Source: Nitrospina sp.
GTDB lineage: Bacteria; Nitrospinota; Nitrospinia; Nitrospinales; Nitrospinaceae
Direction of reading: 5' to 3'
Assembly: GCA_004357435.1 (NCBI GenBank)
Contig: SMVS01000070.1
Span: forward strand, 1-5,590
Length of the DNA: 5,590 nucleotides
In this document: positions 5,420 through 5,590 of the stretch, piece by piece
Position numbering within the stretch: the first letter of the stretch is position 1
How the letters are laid out: the number at the start of each line of letters is the position of its first letter
Program-made: the position numbers and the translations under genes
Notes under the pieces: model-generated
Seen by the model: only the letters and a program-made list of their open reading frames with translations
Database searches by the model: none
What the model was told of the DNA's origin: nothing

Positions 5420-5590
5420 CAGTCATCGGTGTAACCAATTTCAACATTCCCCTTGTCGACATCCACAATCACCGGAACGACATAATCTCCATTGGAGTAT
5501 TCCAGCATTTTCTGCAGACCATGGGGGTCGTTGTCGACATTCACATAAATAAATGGAATGCACTTTTTCTTAAAATCCGCCCGCGCCTTC
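5419..5590 (-). CDS. Glutaredoxin-family (thioredoxin-fold) protein, C-terminal 56 residues only
   Basis: The frame is open from the right edge to TGA at 5421-5419 and was found by translating the edge directly. The fragment reads KARADFKKKCIPFIYVNVD...KMLEYSNGDYVVPVIVD...GNVEIGY. It matches the second half of small glutaredoxin-like proteins: a helix ending in K-K-x-I-P-F, a strand YVNVDND, a helix with KMLEYSNG, the cis-proline motif VVPVIV, and a final strand ending in a Gly-Tyr (IGY). Such proteins carry out thiol-disulfide or related redox chemistry, and some relatives use selenocysteine at the active site. The catalytic Cys-containing N-terminus is outside the window, so the active-site type cannot be read. 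It ends 12 nt before the first DUF1566 gene and is probably the upstream member of the same operon. Confidence 0.8.
   Translation of the reverse strand, partial: KARADFKKKCIPFIYVNVDNDPHGLQKMLEYSNGDYVVPVIVDVDKGNVEIGYTDD

Noticed and set aside
1..5590. tRNA, rRNA, insertion sequence or phage genes
   Set aside because: No cloverleaf-like segment, transposase motif or terminal inverted repeat with a target duplication was seen on either strand.

Overview
The window looks like an ordinary bacterial chromosome segment of roughly balanced base composition. It holds the 3' part of a plus-strand serine-biosynthesis gene (serA), facing a block of minus-strand genes that fills the rest. The organism cannot be fixed from this sequence. 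A long-form SerA next to a run of DUF1566 (Lcl C-terminal-like) proteins with the DNGDGTVTD / LMW / DWRLP signature is what I would expect from a Nitrospina-like or deltaproteobacterium-like lineage. That is a low-confidence impression, not a measurement.

Layout. Bases 2-1222 (+) encode the last ~406 residues of D-3-phosphoglycerate dehydrogenase. The convergent intergenic region 1223-1419 carries a strong intrinsic terminator (1305-1350) and two small palindromes. The minus-strand genes, in transcription order from the right edge, are: the C-terminus of a glutaredoxin-family protein (5419-5590); four consecutive DUF1566 genes (4837-5406, 3929-4840, 3471-3923, 3000-3422); a SEC-C zinc-motif protein (2120-2908, probably starting further upstream near 2962); and a parvulin-type peptidyl-prolyl isomerase with an unfamiliar C-terminal extension (1420-2007). 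The first genes are packed like an operon: 12 nt gap, 4 nt ATGA overlap, 5 nt gap, then 48 nt. The last two genes are more loosely spaced. No gene-free stretch exceeds 300 bases; the longest is the 197 nt terminator region.

The most striking content is the DUF1566 cluster. Four genes carry five modules (one gene has two), and over their first ~100 residues all five align by eye with no gaps. Each keeps the same Trp, Asp, Arg, Pro, Glu, Phe and Gly positions. None has a recognisable signal peptide, although many proteins of this family are exported. The array probably arose by local tandem duplication and divergence. Its function is unknown. Co-location with a thioredoxin-fold protein, a zinc-motif protein and a prolyl isomerase hints at protein folding or redox handling, but that is inference from neighbourhood only.
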